DNA of 64,000 nucleotides from Achromobacter marplatensis (GCF_002209535.1 NZ_NJIG01000003.1:1-64000); one strand, 5' to 3'; positions 1 to 9,351 are shown, counted from the first letter of the stretch. Numbers and translations are program-made. The notes: generated by a model not told the origin, from the sequence alone.

Positions 1-112
1 CGCCAAGCTCGTCGGCCATGACGCTGGCCCCGTGCGTGCCCCGCTGACCGACCTGACCGGCGAAGAAATGGAAATGCTCAACGCCCTGATCAAGAAGCTC
101 GGCCCCCAGTAA
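1..112 (+). CDS. C-terminal end of a DapA-family dehydratase, probably 5-dehydro-4-deoxyglucarate dehydratase (partial)
   Basis: The reading frame is open from the window edge to TAA at 110-112 and encodes 36 residues ending in LIKKLGPQ. The stretch [15 protein letters not shown] resembles the C-terminus of dihydrodipicolinate-synthase-family enzymes of the KdgD type. These convert 5-dehydro-4-deoxy-D-glucarate to 2,5-dioxopentanoate in glucarate/galactarate breakdown. A strong terminator follows 23 bases later, so this is the last gene of its transcript. The family call rests on a short tail. The downstream FadR-type regulator fits a sugar-acid locus but does not prove it. Confidence 0.5.
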   Translation, partial: AKLVGHDAGPVRAPLTDLTGEEMEMLNALIKKLGPQ

Positions 113-135
113 GCCACCGCCTCCGCAAGACCCGA

Positions 136-160
136 CGCCCTCCCGACGGAGGGCGTTTTT
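136..160 (+). terminator. Rho-independent terminator after the dehydratase gene
   Basis: An 8-bp stem (CGCCCTCC at 136-143 with GGAGGGCG at 148-155), a 4-base loop and five T residues form a textbook intrinsic terminator on the plus strand. Confidence 0.9.
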
Positions 161-213
161 CATTTGCGGCGCGCTTCCAAGCAACCAGCAGTTGGCGGAT
201 TTCGCGCTGTATG

Positions 214-224
214 TTGTCATACGG
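214..224. promoter_or_regulatory. Candidate FadR-type operator upstream of the GntR regulator gene
   Basis: TTGTCATACGG contains the GT-N3-AC core of the known FadR-subfamily consensus (TNGTNNNACNA) and differs from it only at the last base. It lies about 140 bp upstream of the regulator start. A site of the same form, TTGTATGACGG, lies at 1206-1216 before the next operon. This suggests autoregulation plus control of the transporter. Confidence 0.45.
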
Positions 225-359
225 CTATCCTTCTTGCGGTCTGCGGCCAGAGGCCAGACCGCCGCTTTCGGGCCGGACACCCGAAGGCGGCACAGCGTAC
301 ACTTGCGGCTCCGGCCGCTGGACTACGGCCTGCTTTCCGCCTTACCTATAAGAGAGACG

Positions 360-1088
360 ATGCAAACTCCTGCCCGGCCCCGCCCGCGTTCGCGCCTGAC
401 TGACGTGGTGATCGAGGAACTGAACAAGCGCCTGGATGCGCGCCTGTACCGCGCTGGCGACAAGCTTCCCTCGGAACATCAGCTGTGCGACGAGTTCGAC
501 GTCAGCCGCACCGTCATCCGGGAAGCGGTTGCCTCGATGCGCCTGAGCGGCCGCCTGGTCAGCAAACCGGGCATCGGCGTGTTCGTCACGGAAGACCGCG
601 AAAAGCCCATCGACTTCGTCATCGAGCCCGCTGCGGATCCGCGCTGGGCGCTGCACATCATGGAATTGCGCGCCGGGCTTGAGGTCGAGGCCTGTGGGCT
701 TGCGGCAGAGCGCCGCACGGCCACCGACCTCAGCGGCATCATCGAAGCGTTCGACGCCTTCAACCGCGCCACCCGCGACATGGAAGCGGCCGTCAAGGCG
801 GATTACGAATTCCACCTGTCGATCGCCAAGGCCTCGAACAACCCGCACTTTCCGGCGCTGCTGAAGGCCGCTGTGCGCGACGTGATGCTGGACCTGAACA
901 TCAAGCACGGCGGCAAGACGCCCGAAGAGCTTGAAACCTACGAGACGCGCAACGTGCGCGAACACGAGGCCATCCTGACCGCCATCATGCGGCGCGACCC
1001 CGGCGCCGCGCGTGCCGCGATGGCGCGCCACCTGGGCGACAGCATTGCGCGCTACCGCAAGCTCTTGTCGCAGGCGCCCGCCCAATAA
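360..1088 (+). CDS. GntR-family transcriptional regulator, FadR subfamily
   Basis: The 242-residue protein has an N-terminal winged helix-turn-helix (about residues 10-75, with KLPSEHQLCDEFDVSRTVIREAV) and a C-terminal all-helical FCD ligand-binding domain (about 95-225). That domain retains the Asp/His positions (EYHLSIA-like EFHLSIAKASNN, and a late REHEAIL) that bind a metal and an organic acid in this family. ATG at 360 is preceded by AGAGAGA and is preferred over the longer frame starting at 192, whose first 56 residues do not look like protein. It probably represses or activates the amino-acid transporter operon downstream, the sugar-acid gene upstream, or both. Confidence 0.88.
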   Translation: MQTPARPRPRSRLTDVVIEELNKRLDARLYRAGDKLPSEHQLCDEFDVSRTVIREAVASMRLSGRLVSKPGIGVFVTEDREKPIDFVIEPAADPRWALHIMELRAGLEVEACGLAAERRTATDLSGIIEAFDAFNRATRDMEAAVKADYEFHLSIAKASNNPHFPALLKAAVRDVMLDLNIKHGGKTPEELETYETRNVREHEAILTAIMRRDPGAARAAMARHLGDSIARYRKLLSQAPAQ

Positions 1089-1559
1089 GGGCACGGCGCG
1101 CTGGCGGCTCCCCTGCTGCCGACGTCGGTCCCCCGCGCAGGCTCAACGCCTTGCGCCTCAAGCATCAGGCATAAGGAAATTACGGGATTCCCCTTACTTG
1201 CCTACTTGTATGACGGCTGCCATCATACGTCTTATGACTTAGCGTCGCGCTTTGCCGCCAGATGGGTGGCCCGGGCGCCCCGCTACCGTATGACCCTCGT
1301 TGTACAAGTGCCGCCGATGAGCCCGATCCTTTCCCTTCGCACGACGTTCCACCGCTACGCCACGCGCATCCATCGGCATATCACCTGACCGGCCTTCCGG
1401 TCATCTGCGGCCCTGCCGCAAATCTCCCCTTTCCGTACCCGTCCGCTTACGCGGCACCGCTAGCTCCGGCCCTTGTCCGGGGTGCGCCGGCGCACGCGTG
1501 AATGGTCCTGACTCCCCCGCTTATCCCAAGCGCTTTCCGACCTCCCAGGAGCAATCTCC
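1089..1559. promoter_or_regulatory. 470-bp intergenic promoter region of the aap-like operon with repeated GTATGAC half-sites
   Basis: No gene is apparent here. The GTATGAC/GTCATAC motif occurs as GTATGAC at 1208-1214, TCATAC at 1223-1228 (inverted relative to the first), TATGAC at 1233-1238 and GTATGAC at 1288-1294. TCATA at 1223-1227 and TATGA at 1233-1237 form a dyad with a 5-base spacer. TTGTATGACGG at 1206-1216 has the GT-N3-AC core recognised by FadR-type GntR proteins. TTGTACAA at 1300-1307 is a separate 8-bp palindrome. I read this as the operator region for the adjacent regulator. Confidence 0.5.
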
Positions 1560-2576
1560 ATGCGTAAGTTTCTGACCACCGCCGTTGCGGCGACCCTGCT
1601 GTGCGTCGCCTCCGGCGCCCAAGCCGGCGTGACGTTCGATGCCGTCAAGAAGAAGGGCTTTTTGCAGTGCGGCTTTGCCGGCATACCCGGCTTTTCGGTG
1701 CTGGACAGCAAGGGCGAATGGACGGGCCTGGACGTGGACATGTGCCGCGCAGTGGCCGCCGCCCTGTTCGGCGACGCCTCCAAGGTCAAGGGCAACGTGC
1801 TGACCGCGCAAGCCAAGTTCACCGCGCTGCAATCGGGCGAAATCGACATGCTGTCGCGCAACACCACGCAGACGCTGACCCGCGACACCACGCTGGGCCT
1901 GATCGGCGTGGGCGTGAACTTCTATGACGCGCAAGGCCTGATCGTCAAGAAGTCGATGAACGTGAAAAGCGTGAAGGAACTGGACGGCGCCACGATCTGC
2001 GTGCAGCCGGGCACCACCACCGAACTGAACCTGGCCGACTACTTCCGCAGCCGCGGCCTGACCTTCAAACCGGTGCTGGTCGAGAACTACGACGAGAACT
2101 TCCGCCTGCTGGAATCGGGCCGCTGCGACGCCTACACCAACGACAAGTCGAACACCGCCGCCAACATGCGCACGCGCCTGGCCAAGCCGGACGACTGGGA
2201 AATCCTGACGGAGAACCTGTCCAAGGAACCGCTGGGCCCCATGGTCCGCCAAGGCGACGAGCAATGGTTCAACGTGGTGCGCTGGTCGCTGAACGCCATG
2301 CTGGAAGCCGAGGAATACGGCATCACTTCCAAGAACGTGGACGAGATGCTCAAAAGCACCAACCCCAATGTGCAGCGCATCCTGGGCGTGACGCCGGGCA
2401 TGGGCAAGAACCTGGGGCTGGACGACAAGTGGGCCTACAACATCATCAAGCAGGTCGGCAACTACGGCGAAAGCTATGACCGCGCCATGGGCAAGGACAG
2501 CCCGCTGAAGCTGGAACGCGGCCTGAACAAGCAATGGACCCAGGGCGGCCTGATGTACGGCTGGCCGGTGCGCTAA
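1560..2576 (+). CDS. aapJ: General amino-acid ABC transporter substrate-binding protein (AapJ/BztA-like)
   Basis: The 338-residue periplasmic protein has a clear signal peptide (about residues 1-22, cut after SGAQA) and a type 3 solute-binding fold, starting with VKKKGFLQCGFAGIPGFSVLDSKGEWTGLDVDMCRAVAAALFG-like sequence. Its length (about 340) matches AapJ/BztA, which bind a broad range of L-amino acids. It is the first gene of a cluster that also holds an aminotransferase, two permeases and an ATPase. AGGAG lies just before the ATG. A hairpin follows the stop and could raise binding-protein yield relative to the membrane parts. Confidence 0.9.
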   Translation: MRKFLTTAVAATLLCVASGAQAGVTFDAVKKKGFLQCGFAGIPGFSVLDSKGEWTGLDVDMCRAVAAALFGDASKVKGNVLTAQAKFTALQSGEIDMLSRNTTQTLTRDTTLGLIGVGVNFYDAQGLIVKKSMNVKSVKELDGATICVQPGTTTELNLADYFRSRGLTFKPVLVENYDENFRLLESGRCDAYTNDKSNTAANMRTRLAKPDDWEILTENLSKEPLGPMVRQGDEQWFNVVRWSLNAMLEAEEYGITSKNVDEMLKSTNPNVQRILGVTPGMGKNLGLDDKWAYNIIKQVGNYGESYDRAMGKDSPLKLERGLNKQWTQGGLMYGWPVR

Positions 2577-2589
2577 GCCTTTCTCGTGC

Positions 2590-2626
2590 GCGGCTTTGCC
2601 GGACCGGCAAAGCCGCTTTTCTCTTT
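2590..2626 (+). terminator. Intercistronic terminator or mRNA-stabilising hairpin after aapJ
   Basis: An 11-bp perfect stem (GCGGCTTTGCC at 2590-2600 with GGCAAAGCCGC at 2606-2616) is followed by TTTTCTCTTT. It sits between the binding-protein gene and the rest of the cluster, where partial termination is common in ABC operons. Confidence 0.8.
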
Positions 2627-2679
2627 ACCCGCAAGCCTGGCCGCGCGCCGGCCCGCCTATGCCTTATTACGTTGTAACC

Positions 2680-3888
2680 ATGAACAGCATCGTCAACGCC
2701 CGCCTGAAACAGATCAAACCTTCGCCCAGCATGGCCGCCAAGATCGTCGTCGACGAACTGCGCCGCCAAGGCCGTGAAATCGCCGACTTCACGCTCGGCG
2801 AGCCCGACATGCCCACACCCGCGCACATTGCGCGCGCCGGCCAGGAAGCGATCGCCGGCGGCGACATCCGCTACACCAGCCCCAACGGCACGGTGGGCCT
2901 GCGCCGCGCCATCGCCAACAGCCTGGAATTGGGCCTGGGCGTTTCCTACGGCATGGACCAGATCACCGTGGGCGCCGGCGCCAAGCAGATCATCGGGGCC
3001 GCGCTGACGGCCAGCCTGGAGCCGGGCGACGAAGTCATCGTGTGCGCGCCGTACTGGGTGTCATACCCCGACATGGTGCTGCTGAACGACGCGAAACCCG
3101 TGGTCGTCACCGGCCCGGAGTCGCAGGGCTTCAAGCTGGACGCCGCCACGCTGGAAGCGGCCATCACGCCGCGCACCCGCTGGCTGATCCTGAACTCCCC
3201 CAGCAACCCCAGCGGCGCCGTGTACAGCGCCGCTGAACTACGCGCCCTGACCGACGTGCTGCTGCGTCACCCGCAAGTCTGGATCTTGAGCGATGAGATC
3301 TACGCGCCCTTCTGCTACAGCGGGCAGTCGCATGCTTCCCCCGTGCAGGTCGAGCCCCAGTTGATCCCGCGCACGCTGATCGTCAACGGCATGTCCAAGT
3401 CCTACGCAATGACCGGCTGGCGCATCGGCTACGGCGCCGGCCCGGCTGACCTGATCAAGGCGATGAGCACGGTCATGTCGCAAAGCACGTCGTGCCCCAG
3501 CGCGATCTCGCAAGTCGCCGCGCAGGCCGCCCTGGAAGGCGACCAATCCAGCGTCACGCAGATGGTCGACATCTTCAAGGCCCGCCGCGACCTGATCGTG
3601 CGCCGCCTGAATGACATCCCCGGCATCTCTTGCGCCATGCCCGACGGCGCCTTCTACGTGTACGCCAACGTGCAGGGCCTGATCGGACGCACGGGTCCCG
3701 CCGGCGAATTGAAGACCGATCTGGACGTCAGCCTGTTCTTCCTGCGCGAAGCGGGCGTAGCGGTGATCGACGGCGGCTCGTACGGCCTGTCGCCCTATGT
3801 GCGGTTTTCGTTCGCGACGTCCACCGAGGTGATCGAACAAGGCATGGACCGCCTGGCCGCCGCCGTCAAAGCCCTGATGGCGGACTGA
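2680..3888 (+). CDS. PLP-dependent aminotransferase class I (aspartate aminotransferase-like)
   Basis: The 402-residue fold-type I aminotransferase shows NSPSNPSG (about 172), SDEIY (about 204) and the Schiff-base lysine in SKSYAMTGWRIGY (Lys240), plus a late Arg in YVRFSF for substrate carboxylate. It resembles the aspartate/aromatic aminotransferases of proteobacteria. I start it at the second ATG (MNSIVNARL), the usual start of this family; ATG at 2659 adds seven residues. Neither start has a strong ribosome site. It lies between the binding protein and the permeases, so it probably deaminates amino acids brought in by this importer. Confidence 0.85.
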   Translation: MNSIVNARLKQIKPSPSMAAKIVVDELRRQGREIADFTLGEPDMPTPAHIARAGQEAIAGGDIRYTSPNGTVGLRRAIANSLELGLGVSYGMDQITVGAGAKQIIGAALTASLEPGDEVIVCAPYWVSYPDMVLLNDAKPVVVTGPESQGFKLDAATLEAAITPRTRWLILNSPSNPSGAVYSAAELRALTDVLLRHPQVWILSDEIYAPFCYSGQSHASPVQVEPQLIPRTLIVNGMSKSYAMTGWRIGYGAGPADLIKAMSTVMSQSTSCPSAISQVAAQAALEGDQSSVTQMVDIFKARRDLIVRRLNDIPGISCAMPDGAFYVYANVQGLIGRTGPAGELKTDLDVSLFFLREAGVAVIDGGSYGLSPYVRFSFATSTEVIEQGMDRLAAAVKALMAD

Positions 3889-3891
3889 ACC

Positions 3892-5082
3892 GTGGCCAAG
3901 CACAGAGACCAACCCTCGGTGCGGCGGCCGCCGCACCGGGTCTCCTGGAACGACCCGGCCACGCGCGCGCTGGTCTACCAGGTGCTGGCCCTGACGCTCG
4001 TCGGGACCGGCATCTGGTTCCTGGTGCACAACACGCTCCACAACCTGTCGATGCGCAACATCGCCACCGGCTTCGGCTTCCTGAACCGCGAAGCGGGGTT
4101 TGCCATCGGCGAATCCGTGATCGCCTACGGGCCGGCGGACACCTATGGCCGCGCCATCTTCGTGGGCGTGCTGAACACGCTGCGGGTGGGCCTGCTTGCG
4201 CTGGTGGCCGCCACGCTGCTGGGCGTCCTGATTGGCGTCGGCCGGCTGTCCAAGAACTGGCTGGTGGCGAAGATCACGTCGGTGTATGTCGAGGTGATGC
4301 GCAACGTGCCGCTCTTGCTGCAGCTCTTCTTCTGGTACGCGCTGATCACCGAGAACATGCCCGGGCCGCGCCAGGCGCACAACCCGCTGCCGGGCCTATT
4401 CATTTCCAACCGCGGCCTGAAAGTGCCCGGGCTGGAAGGCGCTTCGCTAGACTGGGTCCTGGGTGGATTGGCGCTGGCCATCATGGCTGTCCTGTTCCTG
4501 GGCCACTGGGGCACGAAGCGGCAGGAAGCCACCGGACGCGTGTTCCCGCTGGGCCGCGCGGCACTCGGGCTGCTCGTCCTGCTGCCCGCGCTGGGCTGGC
4601 TGGCAAGCGGCGCATCCCTGACCCTGGACATGCCGGAATTGAAGGGCTTCAACTTCACGGGCGGCCTCACACTGACGCCGGAGTTCGTGGCCCTGTTCCT
4701 GGGCCTGACCGTCTACACCTCGGCGTTCATCGCGGAAGTGGTGCGTTCGGGCATCCAGGCCGTGAACAACGGCCAGTGGGAAGCCGCCGGGTCGCTTGGC
4801 CTGCCGCGCGCGAAGGTCCTGCGCCTGGTGGTGTTGCCGCAAGCCTTGCGCGTGATCATCCCCCCGATGACCAGCCAATACCTGAACCTGTTGAAGAACA
4901 GTTCGCTGGCGGTCGCCATCGGTTATCCGGACATCGTGTCGGTGGTGAACACCACGCTGAATCAGACCGGCCAGGCCATCGAGGGCATTCTCATCATCAT
5001 GGGCGCCTACCTGACGGTCAGCCTGTCGATCTCGATATTCATGAACTGGTACAACAAGCGCATCGCGCTGGTGGAGCGTTGA
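3892..5082 (+). CDS. aapQ: General amino-acid ABC transporter permease (AapQ-like)
   Basis: The 396-residue inner-membrane protein starts with GTG at 3892, three bases after the aminotransferase stop. It has an N-terminal membrane anchor, an extra segment of about 100 residues between membrane helices (typical of AapQ/BztB), and a C-terminal permease domain. The EAA-like loop (EAAGSLGLPRAKVLRLVVLPQALRVIIP) contacts the ATPase. It pairs with the next gene to form the channel. Confidence 0.88.
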   Translation: MAKHRDQPSVRRPPHRVSWNDPATRALVYQVLALTLVGTGIWFLVHNTLHNLSMRNIATGFGFLNREAGFAIGESVIAYGPADTYGRAIFVGVLNTLRVGLLALVAATLLGVLIGVGRLSKNWLVAKITSVYVEVMRNVPLLLQLFFWYALITENMPGPRQAHNPLPGLFISNRGLKVPGLEGASLDWVLGGLALAIMAVLFLGHWGTKRQEATGRVFPLGRAALGLLVLLPALGWLASGASLTLDMPELKGFNFTGGLTLTPEFVALFLGLTVYTSAFIAEVVRSGIQAVNNGQWEAAGSLGLPRAKVLRLVVLPQALRVIIPPMTSQYLNLLKNSSLAVAIGYPDIVSVVNTTLNQTGQAIEGILIIMGAYLTVSLSISIFMNWYNKRIALVER

Positions 5083-5083
5083 G

Positions 5084-6187
5084 ATGAGCAGCACTACGCA
5101 CTCTTTCACCGAAGCCCTGCCCCCGCCCAGCACCCAGGTGGGCGCCTGGGCCTGGGTCCGGTCCCGCCTGTTCTCGTCGCCGCTGAACCTGCTGATCACC
5201 GTGCTGCTGGCGTGGTTCCTGCTGATGGCGTTGCCGGCGCTGGTGGAGTGGGCTTTCCTGAAAGCCAACTTCACCGCCACCAACGCCATGGAGTGCCGGG
5301 CCTCGGTCGGCGGCGCCTGCTGGGCGTTCATCGTCGAGAAGCACCGCTTGATCCTGTTCGGCACCTATCCGTTCGACGAGCAATGGCGCCCCCTCGCGGC
5401 CACGCTGATCCTCGGGGCGGTGATCGCCTGCAGCGGCATGCGCCGTTTCTGGAACGGCAAGCTGGCCCTCATCTGGACCGCAGGCCTCTCCGCCGTGGCG
5501 CTCCTGATGTGGGGCGGCGTGTTCGGCCTGACGTACGTCGAGAACTCGCGCTGGGGCGGCCTGCCGCTGACGCTGATCCTGGCCACGTTCGGCATCGCCT
5601 TCGCCTTCCCCATCGGCGTGCTGCTGGCGCTGGGCCGGCGGTCGAAGATGCCCGCCATCAAGACGCTGTGCGTCGTGTACATCGAGCTGATCCGTGGCGT
5701 GCCGCTGATCAGTCTGCTGTTCATGTCGTCGGTGATGCTGCCGCTGTTCCTGCCGGAAGGCTTCACCATCGACAAGCTCTTGCGCGCGCAGATCGCCATC
5801 ATCATGTTCGCGGCGGCCTACATCGCGGAAACGGTGCGCGGCGGCTTGCAGGCCATCCCGAAAGGCCAATACGAAGGCGCCGACTCGCTGGGCCTGAACT
5901 ACTGGCAGCAGATGCGCAAGATCATCCTGCCGCAGGCGCTGAAGATCGTGATCCCGCCCCTGGTCGGCATTTTCATCAGCCTGTTCAAGGACACGTCGCT
6001 GGTGGTGATCATCGGCATCTTCGACCTGACGCTGGCGGCCAAGGCGGCCCTGTCCGATGCGGCCTGGCGGGGATTCGGGGTGGAGGCTTACCTCTTCATC
6101 TCGCTGATCTACTTCGCCTTCTGCTATTCCATGTCCAAATACAGCCAGGCGCTTGAAAAGCGGCTGGCCACCGGGCACGCGCGCTAA
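5084..6187 (+). CDS. aapM: General amino-acid ABC transporter permease (AapM-like)
   Basis: The 367-residue multi-spanning protein begins one base after the aapQ stop, indicating translational coupling. An N-terminal segment of several helices precedes the amino-acid permease domain, whose EAA loop reads [30 protein letters not shown]. It is the second channel subunit of the importer. The length agrees with AapM/BztC. Confidence 0.9.
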   Translation: MSSTTHSFTEALPPPSTQVGAWAWVRSRLFSSPLNLLITVLLAWFLLMALPALVEWAFLKANFTATNAMECRASVGGACWAFIVEKHRLILFGTYPFDEQWRPLAATLILGAVIACSGMRRFWNGKLALIWTAGLSAVALLMWGGVFGLTYVENSRWGGLPLTLILATFGIAFAFPIGVLLALGRRSKMPAIKTLCVVYIELIRGVPLISLLFMSSVMLPLFLPEGFTIDKLLRAQIAIIMFAAAYIAETVRGGLQAIPKGQYEGADSLGLNYWQQMRKIILPQALKIVIPPLVGIFISLFKDTSLVVIIGIFDLTLAAKAALSDAAWRGFGVEAYLFISLIYFAFCYSMSKYSQALEKRLATGHAR

Positions 6188-6224
6188 AGCCGCGCCACCC
6201 GGTAACCCTTTACGGAGACCAAGC

Positions 6225-6965
6225 ATGTCGGATTCCATTATTCGATTGCAGGGCGTGAACAAGTGGTACGGCCAGTTCCACGTGCTGCGCAACATCAACC
6301 TGGACGTGGCGCCGGGCGAACGCATCGTGGTGTGCGGGCCGTCCGGCTCGGGCAAGTCCACGATGATCCGCTGCATCAACCGCCTGGAAGAGCATCAGCA
6401 GGGCCAAATCATCGTGGACGGCACCGAGCTGACCAATGACATCAAGCACATCGAGACCATTCGCCGCGAAGTGGGCATGGTGTTCCAGCACTTCAACCTG
6501 TTTCCGCACCTGACCGTGCTGGAAAACCTGACGCTGGGCCCCATGTGGGTGCTCAAGCAACCGCGCGCCCAGGCCGAAGCCACCGCCATGAAATACCTGG
6601 AGCGCGTGCGCATTCCAGACCAGGCGAAGAAATTTCCCGGCCAGCTGTCGGGCGGCCAGCGACAGCGCGTGGCGATCGCGCGCTCGTTGTGCATGAACCC
6701 CAAGGTCATGCTGTTTGACGAACCGACCTCCGCGCTGGATCCGGAAATGGTCAAGGAAGTGCTGGACGTGATGGTGACGCTGGCCCAGGAAAGCGGTATG
6801 ACGATGATCTGCGTGACCCACGAAATGGGTTTCGCGCGCAAAGTCGCCAACCGGGTGATCTTCATGGACCGCGGCGAAATCATCGAACAGAACAGCCCCG
6901 ACGAGTTCTTCGACCGCCCGCAAAATGAAAGGACGCAGCTCTTCCTGAGCCAGATCCTGCACTGA
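6225..6965 (+). CDS. aapP: General amino-acid ABC transporter ATP-binding protein (AapP-like)
   Basis: The 246-residue ATPase has Walker [10 protein letters not shown] (about 37), signature LSGGQRQR, Walker [13 protein letters not shown] and the switch histidine in [10 protein letters not shown] at 6225 follows GGAG and removes a 24-residue non-conserved extension present if the frame is started at 6153. It energises the importer and ends the operon before a strong terminator. Confidence 0.93.
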   Translation: MSDSIIRLQGVNKWYGQFHVLRNINLDVAPGERIVVCGPSGSGKSTMIRCINRLEEHQQGQIIVDGTELTNDIKHIETIRREVGMVFQHFNLFPHLTVLENLTLGPMWVLKQPRAQAEATAMKYLERVRIPDQAKKFPGQLSGGQRQRVAIARSLCMNPKVMLFDEPTSALDPEMVKEVLDVMVTLAQESGMTMICVTHEMGFARKVANRVIFMDRGEIIEQNSPDEFFDRPQNERTQLFLSQILH

Positions 6966-6974
6966 CCGGGACCC

Positions 6975-7005
6975 GCCGCCTTCACGATGAAGGCGGCATT
7001 TTTTT
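6975..7005 (+). terminator. Rho-independent terminator of the aap-like operon
   Basis: A 10-bp stem (GCCGCCTTCA at 6975-6984 with TGAAGGCGGC at 6988-6997) is followed by seven T residues at 6999-7005. Confidence 0.93.
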
Positions 7006-7023
7006 GGGCGCCCCCTACGCCCG

Positions 7024-7062
7024 ATACGGACGTATACCCATATACATATGTGATATCGGTAT
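7024..7062. promoter_or_regulatory. AT-rich dyad region upstream of the AhpD/ABC operon
   Basis: ATACG-GA-CGTAT at 7024-7035 is a perfect 5-bp inverted repeat. It runs directly into an AT-rich stretch (CATATACATATG at 7039-7050) and then ATATCGGTAT. In a roughly 70% GC background this cluster marks the likely promoter and operator of the downstream operon. The binding protein is unknown. Confidence 0.4.
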
Positions 7063-7127
7063 TTTCCAGAAGGATGGCAGTCTTCTAGGATTCCCGGATT
7101 GTTCGTTTCTCTTCCGCTGGAATCGCC

Positions 7128-7685
7128 TTGCCCCGCCTGAGCCCCCTGGATCCCGCCAAGCTGGATCCCGCTACTGCCACCCTCTTCAATCAACTGCTGC
7201 AGGACTACGGCCCCTACGCCAACATGCTCAGCGCCTTCGCGCCGCGGCCCCCGGCGTTGAAGCACTTCTTTTCCTACCTTGTGCAGTCGCGTGAAGACGG
7301 CTTGATCTCGCCGCGCCATCTGGAAATCGCGCTGCTGACCGCTTCCAAGGCGCACGCCTGCCACTATTGCGTCACGCTGCACACGCCCAAGCTGGCCGCG
7401 CAGGGTATCTCGCAGGAGGCCATCGACCGCCTGCTCGAGCCCGAGGTGCCCGGCCTGGACGAAAAGGACCTGGTCGTGCGCGACTACGCGGTACTGGTCA
7501 CGCTGACGCCGTCGCAGGTCAGCGACGCGTTCTACAGCCGCCTGCAAACGTTCTTCAATGAAGAACAGATCGTGGAACTGACCATCCGCATCGCGCTCTG
7601 CAGCTTCTTCAAGCGTTTCAACGAAGCGCTTGAGGTGCCCCACGAAGACGTGGTGGCGCTGGAACTGGATCATGGCGCGGCCTAG
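7128..7685 (+). CDS. Carboxymuconolactone decarboxylase / AhpD-like family protein
   Basis: The 185-residue all-helical protein carries CHYCVTLH, the CxxC-x3-H motif of AhpD-like alkylhydroperoxidases, at about residue 84. Proteins with this motif reduce peroxides or act as redox partners; true carboxymuconolactone decarboxylases lack the two cysteines. TTG at 7128 is the only start that keeps the full N-terminus, and its ribosome site is weak. The ABC ATPase gene begins 23 bases later, so it is probably co-transcribed with the importer. The substrate is unknown. Confidence 0.75.
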   Translation: MPRLSPLDPAKLDPATATLFNQLLQDYGPYANMLSAFAPRPPALKHFFSYLVQSREDGLISPRHLEIALLTASKAHACHYCVTLHTPKLAAQGISQEAIDRLLEPEVPGLDEKDLVVRDYAVLVTLTPSQVSDAFYSRLQTFFNEEQIVELTIRIALCSFFKRFNEALEVPHEDVVALELDHGAA

Positions 7686-7708
7686 GGCGGCCTGAAATCC
7701 ATACCGCC

Positions 7709-8506
7709 ATGAGCCCTGCCCCTGCTTTAAAGCTGGAGATCCGCAACCTCTCCAAGCGCTTTGTCACCGAGACCGGCCCCGTCCAGGTGCTGGACGACAT
7801 CAGCCTGAACGCCGCCAGCGGCGAATTCATCAGCATCATCGGACCGTCGGGCTGCGGCAAGTCCACCTTGTTCAACATCCTGACCGGCCTGCTCGAGCAT
7901 GACGCGGGCACGATCGCACTGGACGGCAAACCGCTGCCCAACCTGCGCGGACGCGTCGGCTACATGCTGCAACGCGACTTGCTCATGCCCTGGCGCACGG
8001 TGCTGGACAACGTGCTGGTCAGCCTGGAACTGCGCGGCACGCCGCGCGCGGAATCCGTGGAATTGGCGCGCGACTACCTGAACACCTTCGGCCTGCTGCC
8101 CTTCCAGGACAGCTATCCGAAGGCGTTGTCCGGCGGCATGCGGCAGCGCGTAGCGCTGGCCCGCACGCTGTTGCCCGATCCGGACGTGCTGCTGCTGGAC
8201 GAGCCGTTTTCCGCCCTGGACTACCAGACCCGGCTGTTCCTGGAATCCATGCTGGCCGATACCGTCAGCCAGAAAGGCAAGACCGTCGTGCTGGTCACCC
8301 ATGACATCGACGAAGCCATCGCGCTGTCCGAACGCATCTTCGTGCTGAGCGCCCGCCCGGGCCGCCTGAAAAGCGTGCACGACATCGCGCTGGGCACACG
8401 CTCGCCGCTGGAGGCCCGCCACGACAGCCGCTTTCCTGCCTACTTCGACCTGCTTTGCCAGGAACTCGACATACAGACCGGTCGCAAGGACGGGACCCAC
8501 GCATGA
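7709..8506 (+). CDS. ABC transporter ATP-binding protein, nitrate/sulfonate/taurine family
   Basis: The 265-residue ATPase of the SsuB/TauB/NrtD type shows Walker A GPSGCGKST (about 50), the Q-loop in YMLQRDLLMPWRTV, signature LSGGMRQR and Walker B VLLLDEPFSALD. PW in the Q-loop region is typical of this importer family. It overlaps the permease gene by four bases (ATGA). Confidence 0.9.
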   Translation: MSPAPALKLEIRNLSKRFVTETGPVQVLDDISLNAASGEFISIIGPSGCGKSTLFNILTGLLEHDAGTIALDGKPLPNLRGRVGYMLQRDLLMPWRTVLDNVLVSLELRGTPRAESVELARDYLNTFGLLPFQDSYPKALSGGMRQRVALARTLLPDPDVLLLDEPFSALDYQTRLFLESMLADTVSQKGKTVVLVTHDIDEAIALSERIFVLSARPGRLKSVHDIALGTRSPLEARHDSRFPAYFDLLCQELDIQTGRKDGTHA

Positions 8507-9351
8507 ACCAGCCTTCCGTTTCCGCCGCCCCGCGCCTTGCCGCCGGCGGCACGCGCCCTGCCCGCCCGGCGGGGTTCCGCGTCCCGGTGCTGGCGACCCA
8601 GCTGTTGATCCTTGCCGTGCTGTTCGGCGCATGGGAAGCGGGCGTGCGCACCGGCGCGGTGTCGGGCTTCCTGTTCGGCTCGCCCGCCGGCGTCCTGCAA
8701 GCCGCCTGGAAAATGATCCAGAACGGCGAATTGTGGGAACACGCCAACTACACCTTGTGGGCGTCGGCCGTGGGCTTCGTGGCCGGGACCTTTCTGGGCA
8801 CCGTGCCCGGCCTGGCCCTTTGGTATTCGCCCTATGCCGCCCGCGTGGTCGAGCCTTTCCTGGTGGCGATCAACAGCGTGCCCAAGATCGCCTTCGCGCC
8901 GCTGGTCATCCTGTGGTTCGGCACCGGCGTCATCTCGAAAGTGGCCCTCTCGGTGTCGCTCACGTCCATCGTCGCGCTGCTGGCCGCATTCCAGGCCGCC
9001 AAGGACACCGACCCCGACATCCAGAAAATGATGGTGTCGCTCGGCGCTACCCGTCGCCAGATCTTCCGCAAGGTCGTCGTGCCGTCGGCGTTGCCCGCCA
9101 TCATCAGCACGTTCCGCATCAACATCGGCTTTGCGCTGGTGGGGACAGTCGTCGGTGAATTCATCTCGTCCAAATACGGACTGGGGCATGTGATCTTCGT
9201 CGCCTCGTCCCTGTATGACCTGAACACGGTTTGGGTCGGCATCTTCTCGCTGATGCTGCTGGGTTTTGTCCTGTATGCCGGGGTGGACATCGCCGAAAAG
9301 CGCCTGCTGCGCTGGAAAGACCAAACCTACGCCACTCAATTCAAACTTTGA
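8503..9351 (+). CDS. ABC transporter permease, nitrate/sulfonate/taurine family
   Basis: The 282-residue, six-helix permease has an EAA-type loop in VSLGATRRQIFRKVVVPSALPAI. ATG at 8503 overlaps the ATPase stop and is preferred over the frame start at 8455, which adds 16 unconserved residues. It forms the channel with the ATPase before it and the binding protein after it. Confidence 0.9.
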   Translation: MNQPSVSAAPRLAAGGTRPARPAGFRVPVLATQLLILAVLFGAWEAGVRTGAVSGFLFGSPAGVLQAAWKMIQNGELWEHANYTLWASAVGFVAGTFLGTVPGLALWYSPYAARVVEPFLVAINSVPKIAFAPLVILWFGTGVISKVALSVSLTSIVALLAAFQAAKDTDPDIQKMMVSLGATRRQIFRKVVVPSALPAIISTFRINIGFALVGTVVGEFISSKYGLGHVIFVASSLYDLNTVWVGIFSLMLLGFVLYAGVDIAEKRLLRWKDQTYATQFKL

